In this document: piece by piece, positions 26,358 to 35,799 of the stretch
How the letters are laid out: the number at the start of each line of letters is the position of its first letter
How positions within the stretch are numbered: position 1 is the stretch's first letter
Source of the DNA: Pseudomonas hydrolytica
GTDB taxonomy: Bacteria; Pseudomonadota; Gammaproteobacteria; Pseudomonadales; Pseudomonadaceae
Direction of reading: 5' to 3'
Assembly: GCF_021495345.1 (NCBI RefSeq)
Contig: NZ_CP099397.1
Span: 4,657,001-4,721,000 of the forward strand
Length of the DNA stretch: 64,000 nt
Program-made: the position numbers and the translations under genes
The notes under the pieces: generated by a model
Told to the model about the DNA's origin: nothing
What the model saw: only the letters and a program-made list of their open reading frames with translations
The model's database searches: none

Positions 26358-26375
26358 TGTAAGCCTAAGCTTACA
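26358..26375. promoter_or_regulatory. GacA upstream activating sequence
   Basis: TGTAAGCCTAAGCTTACA is a perfect match to the known GacA box TGTAAG-N6-CTTACA found before rsmX, rsmY and rsmZ. It is centred about 65 bases upstream of the predicted sRNA start, the usual distance. Confidence 0.88.
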
Positions 26376-26487
26376 CTCACCCAACCAAGCATTCGCTCGG
26401 CTTTATTCTGTGACGCACGTCTTGCTAGACTCCACTTTGTCCTACAAAAACAACAGACCCCGTCAACGGCGGTCATTGGGGCCGATC

Positions 26488-27147
26488 ATGCGTACTGCCA
26501 TCCTGCTTCTCGGTTGCCTGGCAACCTGTATCAGCCTGCCTGCCGTCGCCAGCGGACAGAATCAGTTGGGCGATCCCAAGCAGGCCATCGAACAGGCCTT
26601 CTGGAAAGACCTCTACGGCACCGGCGGCACTTCGCTGTACTGCGGCCAGACGTTCACGACTCCCGGCAGCACCTTCACCGCCAGTCCCATCTACAGCAGC
26701 AAGCAGCTCAAGAGCGCGCTGCGCTGCGTCACCGACCGCCAGTGCACCATCATGAATCCGCGCTACCCCTTTATCGCGGCGGACCTGCACAACCACTACC
26801 CGGCCCTGACCCGCGTCGAGCTGGCACGACGCAACGCCCAGTTCGCCGAGCTGGCCGCCGACGTGCCGAGCAAGTTCGCCGACATCGGCTGCGACATGAA
26901 GACCAGCTTCCAGCTGGTGGAGCCGCGCGACGAGGCCAAGGGCAATATCGCCCGGGCGATCTTCTACATGCACGTGGAGTACGACCTGCCCATCGTCGGC
27001 CTGGTGTCGATGTACAAGAACTGGCACCGCATGGACCCGCCGGACGCGGAAGAAAAGGCGCGCAACGACAAGATCGAGGTGCTGCAGGGCACGCGCAATC
27101 GCTTTATCGACGATCCGTCACTGGTGGATCAGCTGATCGCTGATTGA
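26488..27147 (+). CDS. Endonuclease I-family secreted nuclease (EndA/NucM)
   Basis: Probable periplasmic or secreted non-specific nuclease, 219 residues, with a signal peptide (about 1–22). The family is recognised from AADLHNHYPALTRVELARRN (about 97–116), the His-metal finger region, and from EPRDEAKGNIARAIFYMHVEYDL, matching the endonuclease I pattern EPxxxxRGxIARxxxYM. Several cysteines could form disulfides. The ATG at 26488 is chosen because the signal peptide begins there; its ribosome binding site is weak. It is divergent from the Rsm-type sRNA, whose GacA box lies about 110 bases upstream of it. Confidence 0.85.
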   Translation: MRTAILLLGCLATCISLPAVASGQNQLGDPKQAIEQAFWKDLYGTGGTSLYCGQTFTTPGSTFTASPIYSSKQLKSALRCVTDRQCTIMNPRYPFIAADLHNHYPALTRVELARRNAQFAELAADVPSKFADIGCDMKTSFQLVEPRDEAKGNIARAIFYMHVEYDLPIVGLVSMYKNWHRMDPPDAEEKARNDKIEVLQGTRNRFIDDPSLVDQLIAD

Positions 27148-27175
27148 GGCTCGCTGCGTTCGATATCGCCGCTCC

Positions 27176-27248
27176 GTAGGGTGTCGCGGGGCCGCCGAGG
27201 CTGTGCGCACCGAACTACAGCGTGCTTGGTGCGCACAGCGCACCCTAC
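27176..27248. repeat. REP doublet of the GTAGGGTGCGC family
   Basis: Inverted pair, GTAGGGTGTCGC at 27176 (imperfect) and GCGCACCCTAC ending at 27248, between the nuclease gene and hutC. Another partial CGCGCACCCTAC follows at about 27253–27265. Confidence 0.7.
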
Positions 27249-27262
27249 AAATCGCGCGCACC

Positions 27263-27976
27263 CTACGCTCTGCGCTTGTGTAGCGAACGCAGCTTGTAGC
27301 GGTCGCCGGGATGGATCAGCCGCGCGTAGCTGATCAGGTGATCGTCCGACCAGGTGCGGCGGATCACGCTCAGGCAGGGCATGGCCGGGTCGATCTGCAG
27401 CAGCTCGGCGGTGCGCGCATCCACCAGCACCGCTTCGACCACATGCTCGACATCCGACATCGGGCAACTGGCGACCAGCACCTCGTTGGGCGTGACCTGG
27501 GTGAAGTCGCTCTGCAGGTAATGCGGTACCCAGCGCGGGTTGACGAAGCGGTCCTCGAGCTGGATCGGCAGGCCGTCCTGCAGGTGCACGAGGATGCTGT
27601 GAAACACCTCGGCGCCCAGACGCAGCCCCAGACGCAGGGCCACTTCGTCATCGGCGGCAATGGCCTCGCAGCGCACCACTTCGTTGCTGTAGGCATGGCC
27701 GCGACCGCGCACTTCGCTGGCGATATTCATCACCTCATGCAGCGGCGACTCGGCCTTGCGGTCGGTGACGAAGGTGCCGAGGCCGGCCTGGCGCACCAGA
27801 TAGCCCTTCTGCACCAGGTTCTGGATCGCCTTGTTGGCGGTCATGCGGCTGACGGCGAAATCCCGCGCCAGCTGCTCCTCGGGCGGAATCTGGTGATTGA
27901 CCGGATAGGCACCGCCGTGAATGCGCTCGAGGAGAAAATCCTCGATGGCCTTGTAGCGCGGGGTGGGACTGGTCAC
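27263..27976 (-). CDS. hutC: Histidine utilisation repressor HutC
   Basis: GntR/HutC-family repressor of 237 residues that releases hut DNA on binding urocanate. The N-terminal winged helix (about 5–75, with PPEEQLARDFAVSRMTANKAI) is followed by a UTRA effector domain containing EDRFVNPRWVPHYLQSDF, typical of HutC. The start is a GTG at 27976 with AAGGAG at ideal distance; no in-frame ATG is suitable. It is the last gene of the minus-strand hut unit, separated from hutH by a stable hairpin. Likely operators are the TGTATATACA palindromes at 34997 and 35182. Confidence 0.92.
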   Translation of the reverse strand: MTSPTPRYKAIEDFLLERIHGGAYPVNHQIPPEEQLARDFAVSRMTANKAIQNLVQKGYLVRQAGLGTFVTDRKAESPLHEVMNIASEVRGRGHAYSNEVVRCEAIAADDEVALRLGLRLGAEVFHSILVHLQDGLPIQLEDRFVNPRWVPHYLQSDFTQVTPNEVLVASCPMSDVEHVVEAVLVDARTAELLQIDPAMPCLSVIRRTWSDDHLISYARLIHPGDRYKLRSLHKRRA

Positions 27977-28017
27977 GTCGACTCCTTGGAAATGCCCGGT
28001 GCGCGGATGATAGCGGA

Positions 28018-28056
28018 GCTTGCGCCCCGCTCCCACTTGCGGGAGCGGGCGCAAGC
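28018..28056. terminator. Long GC-rich hairpin between hutH and hutC
   Basis: GCTTGCGCCCCGCTCCC at 28018–28034 pairs with GGGAGCGGGCGCAAGC at 28041–28056 with a single bulge. There is no T run, so it is more likely a partial attenuator or mRNA-stability element reducing hutC relative to hutH than a true terminator. Confidence 0.55.
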
Positions 28057-28064
28057 CGCGCGCA

Positions 28065-29600
28065 TCAGCCTACCGAGGGCAGCATGCCGGCCGGCAGCAG
28101 CGGCGTCAGCACGCGCTCGGCCAGCAGTTCGTCGGCGGCGGCGATGTCCGGGGCGAAGAAGCGGTCCTCGACGTAGTACGGCACCTTGGCGCGCAGCGTC
28201 TGGCGCGCCTGCTCCAGCGCCGGCGTGCTCTTCAGGCCCTCGCGGAAGTCCAGGCCCTGGCAGGCGCCCAGCCATTCCACGGCGAGGATGCCGCGGGTGT
28301 TGGCGGCCATTTCCCACAGGCGCTTGCCCGCACCCGGTGCCATGGACACGTGGTCTTCCTGGTTGGCCGAGGTGGGCAGGCTGTCGACGCTGTGCGGGTG
28401 GGACAGCGCCTTGTTGTCGCTGGCCAATGCTGCCGCCGTCACCTGGGCGATCATGAAGCCGGAGTTGACCCCGCCATTGGCCACCAGGAACGGCGGCAGT
28501 TGCGACATGTGCTTGTCCATCATCAGCGAGATGCGCCGTTCGGACAGCGAGCCGATCTCGGCGATGGCCAGGGCGATATTGTCGGCGGCCATGGCCACCG
28601 GCTCGGCGTGGAAGTTGCCACCGGAAATCACCTCGCCTTCGGCGGCGAACACCAGCGGGTTGTCGGATACCGCGTTGGCCTCGACGCCGAGCACCTCGGC
28701 GGCCTGACGTAGCTGGGTCAGGCAGGCGCCCATGACCTGCGGCTGGCAGCGCAGCGAGTACGGGTCCTGCACCTTGTCGCAGGCCGCGTGGGAACGGCCG
28801 ATCTCGCTGCTGTCGCCGAGCAGGTGACGGAACGCCGCTGCCGCGTCGATCTGCCCGCGCTGACCACGGGCGGCATGGATACGCGCATCGAAGGGCGAAC
28901 GCGAACCCAGCAGCGCCTCGACGCTGAGCGCGCCGCAGACGCTGGCGGCGGCGTACAGGTCCTCGGCCTCGAACAGCCCGCGCAGGGCGTAGGCGGTGGA
29001 CACCTGGGTGCCGTTGAGCAGGGCCAGGCCCTCCTTGGCGGCCAGGGTCATGGGCTCCAGGCCGGCGATGGCCAGCGCCTCGGTGGCCGGCAGCCATTCA
29101 CCCTTGTAGCGCGCCTGGCTTTCGCCGAGCAGCACCAGCGACATATGCGCCAGCGGCGCCAGGTCGCCGGACGCGCCGACCGAGCCCTTCAGCGGGATAT
29201 GCGGATAGACCTCGGCATTGACCAGGGCGATCAGCGCATCGATCACCTTGCGGCGGATGCCGGAGAAGCCGCGCGCCAGGCTGTTGATCTTGAGCAGCAT
29301 GATCAGGCGCACCATGGCATCGCTCAGCGGCTCGCCGATGCCGGCGGCGTGGGACAGCACCAGCGAGCGCTGCAGCTTTTCCAGATCGGCGTTGGCGATG
29401 CGGGTCGAGGCCAGCAGGCCGAAACCGGTGTTGATGCCGTAGGCGGTGCGCCCCTCGGCGATGATCTGGTTGACGCAGGCGACGCTGGCGTCGATGGCCT
29501 GGTGGGCGCTGGCGTCCAGGGTCAGGTGCACGGGCGCCTGGTAGGCGGCGCGCAGGTCGGCCAGGGTCAGCTGGCCGGGTTTCAGGTTCAGGGTGTTCAT
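28065..29600 (-). CDS. hutH: Histidine ammonia-lyase
   Basis: Converts histidine to urocanate and ammonia, the first step of histidine degradation. It is 511 residues, standard length. The tripeptide that cyclises into the MIO prosthetic group is in [14 protein letters not shown] (about 137–150). The conserved active-site region [11 protein letters not shown] and the C-terminal QEDHVSM stretch are intact. The start at 29600 (MNTLNL) follows GGAAG; the longer frame upstream runs through a hairpin. It lies 117 bases after hutU. Confidence 0.97.
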   Translation of the reverse strand: MNTLNLKPGQLTLADLRAAYQAPVHLTLDASAHQAIDASVACVNQIIAEGRTAYGINTGFGLLASTRIANADLEKLQRSLVLSHAAGIGEPLSDAMVRLIMLLKINSLARGFSGIRRKVIDALIALVNAEVYPHIPLKGSVGASGDLAPLAHMSLVLLGESQARYKGEWLPATEALAIAGLEPMTLAAKEGLALLNGTQVSTAYALRGLFEAEDLYAAASVCGALSVEALLGSRSPFDARIHAARGQRGQIDAAAAFRHLLGDSSEIGRSHAACDKVQDPYSLRCQPQVMGACLTQLRQAAEVLGVEANAVSDNPLVFAAEGEVISGGNFHAEPVAMAADNIALAIAEIGSLSERRISLMMDKHMSQLPPFLVANGGVNSGFMIAQVTAAALASDNKALSHPHSVDSLPTSANQEDHVSMAPGAGKRLWEMAANTRGILAVEWLGACQGLDFREGLKSTPALEQARQTLRAKVPYYVEDRFFAPDIAAADELLAERVLTPLLPAGMLPSVG

Positions 29601-29685
29601 GTTCTGTTCTTCCACGGAGTGAGTTCGCGCCTGGCGAATCAGAGCCGAATAATGGCTGAAGTCGCGATACGTGCAGTGATTGATG

Positions 29686-29706
29686 CGCCGGCCCATCGGG
29701 CCGGCG
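29686..29706. other. Perfect 9-bp hairpin between hutU and hutH
   Basis: CGCCGGCCC at 29686–29694 and GGGCCGGCG at 29698–29706 with a three-base loop, 12 bases after the hutU stop on the minus strand. No T run follows, so an mRNA processing or stability element is more likely than full termination. Confidence 0.55.
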
Positions 29707-29717
29707 GCGAACGTGCC

Positions 29718-31379
29718 TTAACCGATCATCGGCAGGTTCAGCCCCTGCTCCTTGGCGCAGTCGATGGCGATCTGGTAACCGGCATCGGCATGACGCATCA
29801 CCCCGGTGCCCGGGTCGTTGGTCAGCACGCGGGCGATGCGCGCGGCGGCTTCGTCGGTGCCATCGCAGACGATGACCATACCCGAATGCTGGGAGAAACC
29901 CATGCCCACGCCACCACCGTGGTGTAGCGACACCCAGGTCGCGCCGCTGGCGGTATTGAGCAGGGCGTTGAGCAACGGCCAGTCGGACACGGCATCGGAG
30001 CCGTCCTGCATCGCCTCGGTCTCGCGGTTGGGGCTGGACACCGAGCCGCTGTCCAGGTGGTCGCGACCGATCACGATAGGTGCGCTCAGTTCACCACTGC
30101 GCACCATCTCGTTAAAGGCCAGGCCGAGCTTGGCACGCAGGCCAAGGCCGACCCAGCAGATACGCGCCGGCAGGCCCTGGAAGCTGATGCGCTCGCGGGC
30201 CATGTCCAGCCAGCGGTGCAGGTGGGCGTCGTCGGGGATCAGTTCCTTGACCTTGGCGTCGGTCTTGTAGATGTCCTCGGGGTTGCCGGACAGCGCCGCC
30301 CAGCGGAACGGGCCGATGCCGCGGCAGAACAGCGGGCGGATATAGGCCGGGACGAAACCGGGGAAGTCGAAGGCGTTGTCCACGCCCTCCTCCTTCGCCA
30401 TCTGGCGGATGTTGTTGCCATAGTCGAAGGTCGGCACGCCCATCTTCTGGAAGTCGAGCATGGCTTTGACGTGCACGGCCATGGACTGCTTGGCGGCCTT
30501 GACCACGCCCGCCGGATCAGTGGCTGCACGATCCTTGTATTCGGCCCAGGTCCAGCCGATGGGCAGGTAGCCGTTGAGCGGGTCGTGGGCGCTGGTCTGG
30601 TCGGTGACCATGTCCGGGCGCACGCCACGCTTGACCAGCTCCGGCAGGATCTCGGCGGCGTTGCCCAGCAGGGCGATGGAGATGGCCTTGCCTTCGGCGG
30701 TGTACTTGGCGATGCGCGCCAGGGCGTCGTCGAGGTCAGTGGCCTGCTCGTCGACGTAACGGCTGCGCAGACGGAAGTCGATGCTGCTCTGCTGGCATTC
30801 GATGTTCAGCGAGCAGGCGCCGGCCAGGGTAGCAGCCAGCGGCTGGGCACCGCCCATGCCGCCCAGGCCGGCGGTCAGCACCCAGCGGCCCTTGAGGTCA
30901 CCGCCGTAGTGCTGGCGACCGGCTTCGACGAAGGTCTCGTAGGTGCCCTGGACGATGCCCTGGCTGCCGATGTAGATCCAGCTGCCGGCGGTCATCTGGC
31001 CGTACATGGCCAGGCCCTTGGCATCCAGCTCGTTGAAGTGCTCCCAGCTCGCCCAGTGCGGCACCAGGTTGGAGTTGGCGATCAGCACGCGCGGGGCGTT
31101 GCTGTGGGTCTTGAACACGCCGACCGGCTTGCCGGACTGCACCAGCAGGGTCTCGTCGTCGTTCAGCTCCTTGAGGGTCTCGACGATCTTGTCGTAACAC
31201 TCCCAGTTGCGCGCGGCGCGGCCGATGCCGCCGTACACCACGAGCTCCTTGGGGTTCTCGGCCACGTCCGGGTCGAGGTTGTTCATCAGCATGCGCAGCG
31301 GCGCTTCGGTCAGCCAGCTCTTGGCGGTGAGCGTGTTGCCGCGCGGGGCGCGGATTTCGATGTCGCGGTACTTGGTCAT
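29718..31379 (-). CDS. hutU: Urocanate hydratase
   Basis: NAD-dependent enzyme converting urocanate to imidazolone propionate, second step of the hut pathway. It is 553 residues. Recognisable segments are the N-terminal [19 protein letters not shown], the NAD-binding [10 protein letters not shown] (about 174–183), the cysteine/glycine-rich [15 protein letters not shown], and the C-terminal [16 protein letters not shown] at seven bases supports the ATG at 31379. It sits between the yjiH-type gene (38-base gap) and hutH. Confidence 0.97.
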   Translation of the reverse strand: MTKYRDIEIRAPRGNTLTAKSWLTEAPLRMLMNNLDPDVAENPKELVVYGGIGRAARNWECYDKIVETLKELNDDETLLVQSGKPVGVFKTHSNAPRVLIANSNLVPHWASWEHFNELDAKGLAMYGQMTAGSWIYIGSQGIVQGTYETFVEAGRQHYGGDLKGRWVLTAGLGGMGGAQPLAATLAGACSLNIECQQSSIDFRLRSRYVDEQATDLDDALARIAKYTAEGKAISIALLGNAAEILPELVKRGVRPDMVTDQTSAHDPLNGYLPIGWTWAEYKDRAATDPAGVVKAAKQSMAVHVKAMLDFQKMGVPTFDYGNNIRQMAKEEGVDNAFDFPGFVPAYIRPLFCRGIGPFRWAALSGNPEDIYKTDAKVKELIPDDAHLHRWLDMARERISFQGLPARICWVGLGLRAKLGLAFNEMVRSGELSAPIVIGRDHLDSGSVSSPNRETEAMQDGSDAVSDWPLLNALLNTASGATWVSLHHGGGVGMGFSQHSGMVIVCDGTDEAAARIARVLTNDPGTGVMRHADAGYQIAIDCAKEQGLNLPMIG

Positions 31380-31417
31380 TTGCGGGCTCCTGTGGAGAAC
31401 GAGTTAAGGGTGGGCGG

Positions 31418-32743
31418 TCAGAGCCAGCCCAGAAATTGCGCGAGATAGGCCAGGGGGATGGCCAGCAGCAGGCTGAGCAGGGTGCGCTGCAGCCAGATCA
31501 GCAGCAGGTGGCCCAGGCTCAGGGGAATCCGCGTGGCCAGCACGCAGGGAATCGAGGCGGAGAGAAACAGCACGCTGCTCACCGAGACGATGGCGGTGAC
31601 GAATTTCACCAGCACGTCGGCATCCTTGAGCAGCATGGCCGGCAGGAACATCTCGGCCAGGCCCGAAGACAGGGCGCGGGCCACCTGCATCGGCTCGTCC
31701 AGGCCGAACAGCCAGGTCAGCGGATAGAGCAGCAGGCCGAGGGCGTCGAACAGCGGGGTGTATTGGGCCGCGAGCAGACCGAGCAGGCCGACGGCGAGGA
31801 TGCTCGGCAGGATCGCCGCGGTCATGCGCAGACCGTCGAGGAAAGTCTCGCGCAGTGCCATCGGCAGCGAAGGCGCGTTGCTCGCCTGCTGCAGGCCGGC
31901 GCGCCAGGCGCTGGCCAGTCGGCCTTCGCCGTTCTGCAGCGGCGCTTCCGGGATGGATTCGGACGGCAGCCGCGACAGCGGATAGATGCGCGCGCTGATC
32001 GCGGTGACGCTGAAGGTCACCGCCATGGCGCTCCAGAAATACAGGTTCCACTGACCCATCAGGCCCAGGGTCTTGGCGATGATCACCATAAACGGCGCCG
32101 ACACGGTGGAGAAACCGGTAGCGATGATCGCCGCCTCGCGCAGGCTGTAGTGGCCCTGGCGGTACATGCGGTCGGTGATCAGCAGGCCCACCGAGTAGCT
32201 GCCGACGAAGGAGGCCACGGCGTCGATGGCCGACTTGCCCGGCGTGCGCCAGATCGGCCGCATCACCGGCTGCATCAGCACGCCGATCAGCTCCAGCAGG
32301 CCGAAGCCGATCAGAAACACCAGGGCCAGCGAGCCCAGCGGCACGATCAGCGCCAGGCTGAGCACCAGCTTGTCGAACAGAAACGGCAGCATGCCGGGCT
32401 GATACAGCGCCTGCGGGCCGAGCTGCAGCAGATAGGCGACGCCGATCAGCAGGCCGAACACCTTGAGCACGCTGAACACGCCGTGGGTGCGACTGCGCCG
32501 CCAGCTGCCGTCGAGCCAAGGCGCCAGCGCACCGTAGAGCATGAACAGCAGCGCCAGGCCGATCACCAGGGGGCGCGCATGCACCTGCAGGGCGCTGGCA
32601 GCGTGGTCGAGGAGAATGGTCGAACGCCCGCCGATCTCGAACGGCACGAAGAACAGCAGCAGGCCGATCAGGCTGTACCCCAGCAGACGGGCCAGCGCAC
32701 GCGGGCGCGACACGCCGGCGCTCAGCGGCAGGGACTCAGACAT
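31418..32743 (-). CDS. YjiH-family membrane protein in the hut operon (putative transporter)
   Basis: Polytopic protein of 441 residues with about 10–11 hydrophobic segments and two nucleoside-recognition (Gate)-type repeats, one around 145–235 (VGSYSVGLLITDRMYRQG) and one around 320–430 (LAEMFLPAMLLKD). It is related to YjiH of E. coli, whose substrate is not known. AGGAG precedes its ATG. Its place between hutG and hutU, with no other permease in the cluster, makes a histidine or urocanate carrier the best guess. That is inference from context only; hut clusters in other pseudomonads usually carry HutT or ABC systems. Confidence 0.8.
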   Translation of the reverse strand: MSESLPLSAGVSRPRALARLLGYSLIGLLLFFVPFEIGGRSTILLDHAASALQVHARPLVIGLALLFMLYGALAPWLDGSWRRSRTHGVFSVLKVFGLLIGVAYLLQLGPQALYQPGMLPFLFDKLVLSLALIVPLGSLALVFLIGFGLLELIGVLMQPVMRPIWRTPGKSAIDAVASFVGSYSVGLLITDRMYRQGHYSLREAAIIATGFSTVSAPFMVIIAKTLGLMGQWNLYFWSAMAVTFSVTAISARIYPLSRLPSESIPEAPLQNGEGRLASAWRAGLQQASNAPSLPMALRETFLDGLRMTAAILPSILAVGLLGLLAAQYTPLFDALGLLLYPLTWLFGLDEPMQVARALSSGLAEMFLPAMLLKDADVLVKFVTAIVSVSSVLFLSASIPCVLATRIPLSLGHLLLIWLQRTLLSLLLAIPLAYLAQFLGWL

Positions 32744-32834
32744 GGCGCGGCTCCTGGCCGCGGCGGCGGGCGGTGGTGAACATCGTGGTTTCCTCGTAGT
32801 TGTTGTTGTGCGGGAAAGCGTCGGGCTTGCGTGC

Positions 32835-33770
32835 TCAGAGGCTGAGCAGGTGGATCAGCCGCGCCGCCACCTTGGCGGTGCGGTTGTCGATGTCGTAGTC
32901 GGGGTTGATCTCGGCCAGGTCGGCCAGGCGCAGCTTGCCGCTGGCCTTGAGCCGTTCGATCAGCGGCTCAAGCAACTCCAGGCGCACGCCGCGCGCGGCC
33001 GGGGCGCTGACGCCGGGCGCCTCGCAGGCCGGCAGCACGTCGATGTCGATGGTCAGGTAGAGCGCATCGCAGCCGGCGGCGAAGGCGTCCAGCTCGGCGC
33101 CGATGGCCTCCAGGGTGGCCTCGCGGATTTCGCGGTCCTCGCGCACCAGCACGTTCAGCTCGGCGGCGCGAGAAAACAGCGCGCGGGTGTTGCTGGCGCG
33201 GCTGACGCCCAGGCAGGCATAGCGGAACGGCCAGCCGCGCGCGGCGCACTGCTCGGCGATCTGCGCGAAAGGCGTGCCGGAGGAATGCACATGGGCCGGA
33301 TCGCGCAGATCGAAATGGGCGTCGAAGTTGACGATGCCAATCTTCGGGGCGTGGTTGCCGGAGAGGTGTTCGGCCAGACCGGACCAGCTGCCGAAGGCCA
33401 CCTCGTGGCCGCCGCCGATCACCACCGGCAGGTGGCCGGCATCCAGCAGCGCACAGACGTTGCGACCGAGGCGCGCCTGAGCCGCTTCCAGGTCACCGTC
33501 TTCGCAGGTGACGTCACCGGCGTCATAGGCCGGCGCCTGGCGATGCCAGGCCAGGTTGGCCAGCGCCTTGCGCACGCTCGACGGCGCGCCGGCGGCACCG
33601 ACACGGCCATGGTTGCGGCGCACACCCTCGTCGCAGGCGAAGCCGAGCAGGGCCAGGCCAGGCTCGCTGGCTTCGCCGAGCACGCGGATGCGCTGGTGCC
33701 AGCGCGCGCTGTCGGCTTCGGGATCGGTGCGGCCGGTCCAGGCGCTCATGCAATGACGGTCAGCGTGCAT
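32835..33770 (-). CDS. hutG: Formimidoylglutamase HutG
   Basis: Manganese ureohydrolase that splits N-formimidoyl-glutamate to glutamate and formamide, the final step of the four-step hut route. It is about 311 residues, with metal motifs [17 protein letters not shown] and [14 protein letters not shown]. The last, with PACEAPG rather than PAFAPGTG, separates it from the agmatinase at 20–21 kb. The ATG at 33770 has AGGGAGAA in good position and overlaps the hutI stop by 11 bases; an ATG at 33749 is the alternative and gives the commoner N terminus MSAWTGR. Confidence 0.93.
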   Translation of the reverse strand: MHADRHCMSAWTGRTDPEADSARWHQRIRVLGEASEPGLALLGFACDEGVRRNHGRVGAAGAPSSVRKALANLAWHRQAPAYDAGDVTCEDGDLEAAQARLGRNVCALLDAGHLPVVIGGGHEVAFGSWSGLAEHLSGNHAPKIGIVNFDAHFDLRDPAHVHSSGTPFAQIAEQCAARGWPFRYACLGVSRASNTRALFSRAAELNVLVREDREIREATLEAIGAELDAFAAGCDALYLTIDIDVLPACEAPGVSAPAARGVRLELLEPLIERLKASGKLRLADLAEINPDYDIDNRTAKVAARLIHLLSL

Positions 33771-34977
33771 AAACCACTTCTCCCTTGAAAACGCGCTGGC
33801 GCAGGCGCCCGGCCTGCACCGCATAGGCCAGTTCGGCCGGTTGCTGGATGTCCCACAGGCACAGGTCGGCAGGCGCGCCGACCTCGATCCGCCCCAGGTC
33901 GAGGCGCCCGAGGGCGCGGGCGGCCTGGGCAGTCATGCCGCTCAGCGCTTCGCGCGGGGTCAGCCGGAACAGGGTGCAGGCCAGGTTGGCCATCAGCGTG
34001 GGCATGCAGATCGGCGAGGTGCCGGGGTTGGCGTCGCTGGCCACGGCCATCGGCACGCCGTACTGGCGCAGCAGCTCGATGGGCGGCAGCTGGGTTTCGC
34101 GCAGCACATGGAAGGCGCCGGGCAACAGCACGGCGACGGTGCCGGCCTCGGCCATGGCGCGCACGCCGGCCTCGTCGAGGTATTCGATATGGTCGGCCGA
34201 CAGCGCACCGTAACGCGCGGCCAGGGCACTGCCGCCCAGATTGGACAGCTGCTCGGCATGTGCCTTGATCGCCAGACCATGGGCCTTGGCCGCCAGGTAG
34301 ATGCGCTCGCACTGCGCCGGGGAGAAACCGATGCCTTCGCAGAACACGTCCACCGCATCGGCCAGGCCTTCGGCGGCAGCGGCCGGAATCATCTCGTCGC
34401 AGACCAGGCTCACGTAGTCGTCGGCGCGGCCGGCGTATTCCGGCGGCAGGGCGTGGGCGCCGAGCAGCGTGGTGATCACCCGCACCGGTCGCAGCTGGCC
34501 GAGGCGGCGGGCCACGCGCAACATCTTCAGCTCGTCGGCGACGGTCAGGCCGTAACCGGACTTGATCTCCACCGTGGTCACGCCATCGGCCAGCAGCGCA
34601 TCGAGGCGCGGCAGGCTGGCGGCGATCAGCTCGTCCTCGCTGGCCGCGCGAGTGGCGCGCACGCTGCTGAGAATGCCGCCGCCGGCGCGGGCGATCTCTT
34701 CGTAGCTGACGCCCTCCAGGCGCTGCTCGAACTCGCCGGCGCGGTTGCCGGCGTAGACCAGGTGGGTGTGGCAGTCGACCAGGCCGGGAGTCAGCACTCC
34801 GCTGCGACCAGCGCAGGCGGCGCCCTGGGCGTGCGCCTCGTTGAACTCGCGCGCCGGCCACAGACCGGCGATGCGCCCGTCCTCGACCAGCACGGTCATC
34901 GCCTCGCTCAGCTGCACCAGGCCATCGAAGACCTGCACATCACGCCACAGCTGTTTCGAAGTTGATTGCGTCGGCAT
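33760..34977 (-). CDS. hutI: Imidazolonepropionase
   Basis: Zinc/iron amidohydrolase opening the imidazolone ring, third step of histidine breakdown. It is 405 residues. Metal-site motifs are [12 protein letters not shown] (about 67–78), a histidine in HAEQLS (about 240) and DANPGT (about 316). The start at 34977 follows AGGGAGA; frames extending further would cross the operator. First gene of the minus-strand hut unit, with a TTGTATATACAA palindrome 20 bases upstream of its ATG. Confidence 0.96.
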   Translation of the reverse strand: MPTQSTSKQLWRDVQVFDGLVQLSEAMTVLVEDGRIAGLWPAREFNEAHAQGAACAGRSGVLTPGLVDCHTHLVYAGNRAGEFEQRLEGVSYEEIARAGGGILSSVRATRAASEDELIAASLPRLDALLADGVTTVEIKSGYGLTVADELKMLRVARRLGQLRPVRVITTLLGAHALPPEYAGRADDYVSLVCDEMIPAAAAEGLADAVDVFCEGIGFSPAQCERIYLAAKAHGLAIKAHAEQLSNLGGSALAARYGALSADHIEYLDEAGVRAMAEAGTVAVLLPGAFHVLRETQLPPIELLRQYGVPMAVASDANPGTSPICMPTLMANLACTLFRLTPREALSGMTAQAARALGRLDLGRIEVGAPADLCLWDIQQPAELAYAVQAGRLRQRVFKGEVVYAR

Positions 34978-34996
34978 GGGATTCTCCCTGCTTGTT

Positions 34997-35008
34997 TTGT
35001 ATATACAA
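34997..35008. promoter_or_regulatory. Putative HutC operator before hutI
   Basis: The 12-base palindrome TTGTATATACAA contains the TGTA-N2-TACA core reported for Pseudomonas HutC sites. It is 20 bases upstream of hutI, where binding would block transcription or its start. Confidence 0.72.
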
Positions 35009-35181
35009 TATGAGTGACTCGACGGACCGTCAAGCCATGAAAATGTTTTTGACCGGACGGTCATATGACTGCAGACACCATCGAATTATCGAGCGGATCG
35101 CCCGACATAGAGCCATCACTGTCGCTCAACGGTGGCCGAGCGACCGCGCTGACAATGGTTGCCATTCGTCGCCCATCGGCC

Positions 35182-35193
35182 ATGTATATACAT
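35182..35193. promoter_or_regulatory. Putative HutC operator before hutD
   Basis: ATGTATATACAT shares the ten-base core TGTATATACA with the site before hutI. It is 11 bases upstream of the hutD start, overlapping the spacer before its ribosome binding site. Two matching palindromes in the divergent hut intergenic region argue strongly for common control. Confidence 0.72.
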
Positions 35194-35204
35194 TTGGAGA
35201 AGCC

Positions 35205-35795
35205 ATGCCCTGCACCCTGCTCGACCTCGCCACTGCCCGCGTCATGCCCTGGAAGAACGGCGGCGGCGAAACCCTGGAACTGGCCATCGCGCCGGCGGGC
35301 GCCGGGCTGGAGGATTTCGCCTGGCGCATCAGTTGCGCCCGGGTCGCCAGCAGCGGACCGTTCTCGCGCTTTCCCGGGGTCGACCGCAGCCTGGCGCTGC
35401 TGGCCGGCGAGAGCCTGACCCTGCAACGGGCAGGTGCCGGCTCGCAACGCCTGCGCCCAGGCGAAGCGCCCCTGGCGTTTACCGGCGAAGAGTCGATCTG
35501 CGCGGCGCTCGACGCCGGTCCGGTGCGCGACTTCAACCTGATGACCCGCCGCGACGCCTGGCGCCACGAGCTGCAGCTGCTGCCTCTGGATGGCGAGCGG
35601 ACGCTGGAGAACGCTGCCGAAGTGCTGCTGCTCTGGTGCCAGGCCGGTTCGAACTTGGGCTGCCAGCTGCCCGACGGCCAGCACCTGCGCCTAGACCCGG
35701 ATCGCGGCCTGCTGCTGGAAAAAGAAACGGGCCGGCTGACGCTTCGCAGTGCGCAGCCGGCCCGGCTCTATGTGGGCAGAATGTATCGACGCTGA
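35205..35795 (+). CDS. hutD: HutD family protein
   Basis: Cupin-fold protein of 196 residues found in hut clusters, thought to bind a pathway intermediate and act as a governor limiting hut activity; no enzyme activity is established. Landmarks are MPWKNGGGETLELA (about 14–27), WRISCARV and GPFSRFPGVDR. GGAGAAG precedes the ATG at 35205. It is divergent from hutI with the HutC-type palindromes between. Inside its last codons there is a perfect 10-bp hairpin (35729–35738 with 35754–35763) that may serve as terminator, since the convergent TonB receptor gene begins four bases after its stop. Confidence 0.9.
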   Translation: MPCTLLDLATARVMPWKNGGGETLELAIAPAGAGLEDFAWRISCARVASSGPFSRFPGVDRSLALLAGESLTLQRAGAGSQRLRPGEAPLAFTGEESICAALDAGPVRDFNLMTRRDAWRHELQLLPLDGERTLENAAEVLLLWCQAGSNLGCQLPDGQHLRLDPDRGLLLEKETGRLTLRSAQPARLYVGRMYRR

Positions 35796-35799
35796 GGCG

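Noticed and set aside
35059..35072. A sigma-54 promoter for hutD
   Set aside because: GG-N10-GC spacing is right but the -24 element is poor; mentioned only as a possibility with the HutC sites.
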